Assembly (NCBI GenBank): GCA_947085325.1
Contig: CAMTVY010000005.1
Location: 47,844 to 111,843 of the forward strand
DNA: 64,000 nt
Reading direction: 5' to 3'
From: JAQBXX01 sp947085325
Lineage (GTDB): Bacteria; Pseudomonadota; Gammaproteobacteria; SURF-13
Shown here in pieces: positions 61,532 through 64,000 of this stretch; within the stretch, counting starts at the first letter, position 1; each line of letters begins with the position of its first letter. The translations under genes and the position numbers were made by a program. Under the pieces are notes generated by a model. The model saw only the letters and a program-made list of their open reading frames with translations, ran no database searches and was not told where the DNA came from.

Positions 61532-61885
61532 ATGAGAACAGCAGCAGAATTTTTGAAGGCGATCAAGACGCAGGAGGGCATTAACTCCGACTACGCGTTG
61601 GCAAAATTTTTGGGTGAGAGTCAGCAGCGCATCAGCCGGTACCGCGTGGGCAAATCCCTACCCGATGCGGAAATGTGCATCAAGGTCGAGAAGATCCTTG
61701 GCCTACCGGAAGGGTTTGTGGCGGCCAGCATCGAGGCCGAGCGTGCGAAATGCCCGCCCGTTAGGGCTATGTGGCGGCACGTTGCCCAGGCGTTGAGCGG
61801 TGGAACTGCCGCCCTGCTGGGGCTGGCGGCAAGCCCTGCCCTGCTCAATGCGTACCAATCACTCGAACACTGTATATTATGTTAA
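61532..61885 (+). CDS. Phage repressor, small XRE-type HTH (DUF3693/RstR-like)
   Basis: A 117-residue protein. Residues 18-42 (SDYALAKFLGESQQRISRYRVGKSLPD) are a helix-turn-helix, followed by ALKI/EKILGLPEGFVAASIEAERAKC as in DUF3693 phage repressors. A hydrophobic tail (ALSGGTAALLGLAASPAL) follows. GGAGG precedes the ATG. Its stop codon lies in the dif XerD arm: the last codons read across the core, so the C-terminus is that of the integrated form only. Divergent from the early operon, which supports the repressor role. Confidence 0.78.
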   Translation: MRTAAEFLKAIKTQEGINSDYALAKFLGESQQRISRYRVGKSLPDAEMCIKVEKILGLPEGFVAASIEAERAKCPPVRAMWRHVAQALSGGTAALLGLAASPALLNAYQSLEHCILC

Positions 61886-61887
61886 AT
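61860..61887 (+). other. attR: right dif-like junction
   Basis: The centre TGTATA and XerD arm TTATGTTAAAT are identical to Escherichia dif (17 of 17), while the left arm (61860-61870) matches the XerC site at only 4 of 11. The right arm should be host DNA and the left arm viral. Joined to the attL left arm it gives a good dif. Confidence 0.88.
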
Positions 61888-61956
61888 AATATATATAGCT
61901 CATATGTCCAGTGAACTATTAAGTACAACTATTTAGAAAACCTACGATAATGATTC

Positions 61957-62949
61957 ATGGAAACAGCAGAAACAACGCCCTATTCCGGCCTCACACCGGA
62001 TTGCGTGCTCGATGCACTGGAGAGTGTGGGCTTCAGGGGTGATGGCCGTCTCCTCGCGCTTAACAGCTACGAAAACCGCGTCTATCAAGTCGGCATGGAC
62101 GAAGGCCCGCCGATGGTGGCGAAGTTCTACCGTCCCGGGCGCTGGACGGATGCCGCCATCCTCGAAGAGCATGCCTTCGTGCAGGAACTCAGCGGGCACG
62201 AAATTCCCGTCGTAGCACCGCTGGCGCTGGCTGACGGCCAGACACTGCATAGCTTCGGGGGTTTTCGCTTCGCCGTCTACCCGCGACAAAGCGGCCGTGC
62301 GCCCGAGTTCGATGACCGCATCACCTTGGAATGGATGGGCCGTTTTATCGGGCGGATACACGCGGTCGGCCGTGTGCGGCCATTTCAGGCCCGTCCCACG
62401 CTGGATATTGCGAGCTTTGGCGAGGAGCCACGCGACTACCTGCTGTCACAGACATCGATACCTGACGACCTTATGGCTGCCTGGCAAAGCGTGGTGGCGC
62501 AGGCGCTGGACGGCGTGCGCCGCTGTTATGAGCGCGCAGGCAAGCTACAGTACTTGCGGCTACACGGTGACTGCTACGCGGGCAACGTGCTGTGGGCCGC
62601 TGACGGTCCCCATTTCGTCGATTTTGATGACAGCCGCATGGGGCCCGCCGTACAGGACCTGTGGATGCTGCTTTCCGGTGATCGTGCCTCGATGGAGCGC
62701 CAGCTCGGCGACGTGTTGGCCGGCTACGAGGATTTCAGTGAGTTTGATGCCCGTGAGTTGCATCTGGTAGAGGCCTTGCGCACGCTGCGCCTGATTCACT
62801 ACTCGGCGTGGCTGGCGCGGCGCTGGGACGATCCCGCCTTTCCCGTGGCATTTCCCTGGTTCAATACCCAGCGCTACTGGCAGGATCGTATCCTGGAGTT
62901 GCGCGAGCAGGTTGCACTTATGGATGAGCCTGCTTTAGCTTGCAGGTGA
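61957..62949 (+). CDS. srkA: Stress response serine/threonine kinase SrkA (YihE)
   Basis: A 330-residue aminoglycoside-phosphotransferase-fold kinase. LTPDCVLDALESVGFRGDGRLLALNSYENRVYQVG begins the family; the catalytic site is LRLHGDCYAGNVLWAADGPHFVDFDDSRMGPAVQDLWML. First host gene right of the provirus, 72 bases past the core. Its promoter probably lies in the AT-rich 61883-61950, which was host DNA next to dif. Confidence 0.94.
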   Translation: METAETTPYSGLTPDCVLDALESVGFRGDGRLLALNSYENRVYQVGMDEGPPMVAKFYRPGRWTDAAILEEHAFVQELSGHEIPVVAPLALADGQTLHSFGGFRFAVYPRQSGRAPEFDDRITLEWMGRFIGRIHAVGRVRPFQARPTLDIASFGEEPRDYLLSQTSIPDDLMAAWQSVVAQALDGVRRCYERAGKLQYLRLHGDCYAGNVLWAADGPHFVDFDDSRMGPAVQDLWMLLSGDRASMERQLGDVLAGYEDFSEFDARELHLVEALRTLRLIHYSAWLARRWDDPAFPVAFPWFNTQRYWQDRILELREQVALMDEPALACR

Positions 62950-62958
62950 GGCTGTGTG

Positions 62959-62986
62959 GCAGAGGACGGAAAACCCCCTCCTCTGC
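62959..62986 (+). terminator. Hairpin after srkA
   Basis: GCAGAGGA and TCCTCTGC pair over eight bases around a 12-base loop, ten bases after the srkA stop. There is no U tract. The remaining 250 bases to the next gene show no convincing gene. Confidence 0.4.
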
Positions 62987-63237
62987 ATGCTGAAAGGTAC
63001 GGTTATTGCCTTGGTGGGGTTACAGGCTCACGTCGCAAAGGCAGGCGGCTATGTTGTCTATTTCCGTCATGGTATTTTACCAACCCATCCATTACCAACA
63101 GGGATCATGTGAACCTGGCGAACTGATTCGAGGCGCCATGGCGTGTGCACGCCGGGCCAATAAGGTGTACGATTTATTTGTAACGCGCGAACCTGCCCAA
63201 GGTGCGCCACCTGCCTGATATTTGACAAGGAAATACC

Positions 63238-63453
63238 ATGTTCTTAAAGCACGAAAAAACCGGCGATATGGTGGAGATTCTTGATGCGGATGCCCTCTTC
63301 GACCCGTGCAGGACGTCGGTGCGCGGGCGCTTCCATGCCGGCGAAGAAATGCCGGAGCCTGTATCGTTTGACAAGAGTGAGCTCGTGTTCCCGTCCGATG
63401 AAAAATTGCCGCGCTGCTGGCTGGATCCGCATTACCGCAGCGTGACCCGATGA
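63238..63453 (+). CDS. Small conserved protein of unknown function
   Basis: A 71-residue protein, MFLKHEKTGDMVEILDADALFDPC, with VRGRFHAGEEMPEP and ending LPRCWLDPHYR. I recall similar short proteins in other proteobacteria, often labelled acetyltransferase without good reason. AAGGAA stands 5 bases before the ATG. The aldolase gene follows 13 bases later. Confidence 0.72.
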   Translation: MFLKHEKTGDMVEILDADALFDPCRTSVRGRFHAGEEMPEPVSFDKSELVFPSDEKLPRCWLDPHYRSVTR

Positions 63454-63466
63454 GCGAGGTGTCCGC

Positions 63467-64000
63467 ATGATCGACCGCATCAGTCAACTCCTGGGCAAGG
63501 AAGCAGACTCGCTGCTGAAACACGAATGCAAAACCATCCCGCGCAGTAAACTGCACCTGCCGGGGCCTGATTTCGTCGAGCGCGTCCACGCGGGGTCGGA
63601 TCGCAACGGCAAGGTGCTGCGCAACCTGCACTCGATCCTCAACCATGGCCGCCTTGCGGGCACGGGCTATCTCTCGCTGCTGCCGGTGGATCAGGGTATC
63701 GAGCACTCCGCGGGCGCCTCCTTCGCGCCCAACCCGGACTATTTCGATCCCGAAAATATCGTCAAGCTCGCCATCGAGGGCGGCTGCAATGCGGTGGCCT
63801 CCACGCTCGGCGTGCTGGGCTCGGTGGCGCGTAAATACGCGCACCAGATTCCGTTCATCGTCAAAATCAATCACAACGAATTCCTGACCTACCCGAACTC
63901 CTACGACCAGATTTTATTCGCCGATGTCGAGCAGGCCTGGGAGATGGGCGCGTGCGCCGTCGGTGCGACCATTTACTTCGGCTCCGAAGAATCACACCGC
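63467..64000 (+). CDS. Class I fructose-bisphosphate aldolase (3' end beyond window)
   Basis: The first 178 residues of a DhnA/FbaB-type Schiff-base aldolase. Visible are YLSLLPVDQGIEHSAGASFAPNPDYFDPENIVKLAIEGG and GVLGSVARKYAHQIPFIVKINHNEFL. The active-site Lys is expected past the window edge. It would serve glycolysis or gluconeogenesis. Confidence 0.9.
   Translation, partial: MIDRISQLLGKEADSLLKHECKTIPRSKLHLPGPDFVERVHAGSDRNGKVLRNLHSILNHGRLAGTGYLSLLPVDQGIEHSAGASFAPNPDYFDPENIVKLAIEGGCNAVASTLGVLGSVARKYAHQIPFIVKINHNEFLTYPNSYDQILFADVEQAWEMGACAVGATIYFGSEESHR

Larger units (their letters stand above)
51330..61887. mobile_element. PM2-like (double-jelly-roll, tailless) provirus integrated at dif
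   Basis: The 10,530 bases from core to core hold 26 tightly packed genes. Hallmarks are a PM2 P2-like major capsid protein, an A32-type packaging ATPase, an HUH rolling-circle initiator with Y-x3-Y, many small membrane proteins and a transglycosylase, in a genome of PM2 size (about 10 kb). It has no terminase, portal, tail or Zot gene. All frames are open with no frameshift or IS damage seen, so it may be inducible. Twenty-three genes lie on the minus strand in early (61322 to 57718) and late (57616 to 52314) blocks; the repressor (right) and two left-end genes read plus. There is no integrase; both ends are half-dif sites. Confidence 0.9.

Noticed and set aside
61384..61581. 65-residue minus frame across the switch region
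   Set aside because: It covers both promoters and the repressor start and has no features of its own.
51330..61887. Filamentous phage (inovirus) as the identity of the dif-integrated element
   Set aside because: The dif site and the two HTH genes suggest one, but there is no Zot-type protein or small coat protein set. The capsid, A32 ATPase and transglycosylase fit a PM2-like virus.
51330..61887. Tailed prophage remnant
   Set aside because: Fibre-like motifs occur, but no terminase, portal, protease, tape measure or tail genes are present, and the element is complete at 10.5 kb.
63006..63218. 70-residue frame before the small conserved protein
   Set aside because: No good ribosome site and no recognisable features. 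It could be real, but I cannot support it.
1..64000. CRISPR arrays, rRNA and tRNA genes
   Set aside because: No spaced direct repeats and no recognisable rRNA or tRNA sequence were seen on either strand by eye. A covariance-model scan would be needed to exclude small RNAs.

Overview
The window is chromosomal DNA of a GC-rich gammaproteobacterium. Evidence includes the blocks rpsP-rimM-trmD-rplS, yceD-rpmF-plsX-fabHDG-acpP-fabF, pabC-mltG-tmk-holB-pilZ-tatD, lolCD, exbBD-msbA-lpxK-kdsB and divergent rne/rluC, plus a dif site of the Escherichia type. Rubredoxin-thiD-thiE-hemL, a free-living glycogen module and a CusF-like metal protein would suit an environmental (for example sulfur-oxidising) lineage, but the sequence alone does not fix the genus.

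Layout. 1-5644 (minus): glycogen metabolism (GH57, glgC), a DMT protein, proS, wrbA. 5788-12494: a small lipoprotein, rubredoxin, thiamin and haem genes, cytochrome b561 and an OmpR-type two-component system. 12550-18917: ffh, the ribosomal/tRNA-modification operon, ogt, xerD, yajQ, dsbC. 19126-23567 (minus): aroF-like DAHP synthase, rsmB-like methyltransferase, agmatine-to-putrescine pair. 23899-30656: lipoprotein export, ExbB/ExbD, lipid A flippase, lpxK and kdsB. 30642-38338: a small hypothetical, LMW phosphatase/fructosamine kinase pair, rne/rluC, phosphatase, signal-peptide peptidase, maf. 38431-50732: fatty-acid synthesis, p-aminobenzoate, cell-wall and replication genes. 50844-51227: a secreted CusF-like protein. 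Three short MITE-like inverted-repeat elements sit between genes (7909-8041, 17519-17667, 18914-19073).

The main discovery is at 51330-61887: a compact, apparently complete tailless double-jelly-roll (PM2/corticovirus-like) provirus, 10,530 bp from core to core. It encodes a PM2 P2-like major capsid protein (269 aa), an A32/FtsK-HerA packaging ATPase, a rolling-circle HUH initiator with a Y-x3-Y motif, a zinc-ribbon protein, many tiny membrane proteins joined by ATGA/GTGA overlaps, spike-like proteins with tailed-phage fibre motifs, a lytic transglycosylase and a holin-like protein. A divergent switch with a small HTH repressor lies at the right end.

The provirus has split the host dif site. 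The left junction carries the host XerC arm and the right junction a perfect XerD arm, with the common core TGTATATTATGT. No integrase is encoded, so integration by host XerC/XerD (xerD is at 16458-17390) is the natural inference. The repressor stop codon lies inside the right junction, so excision would add 11 residues to its C-terminus.
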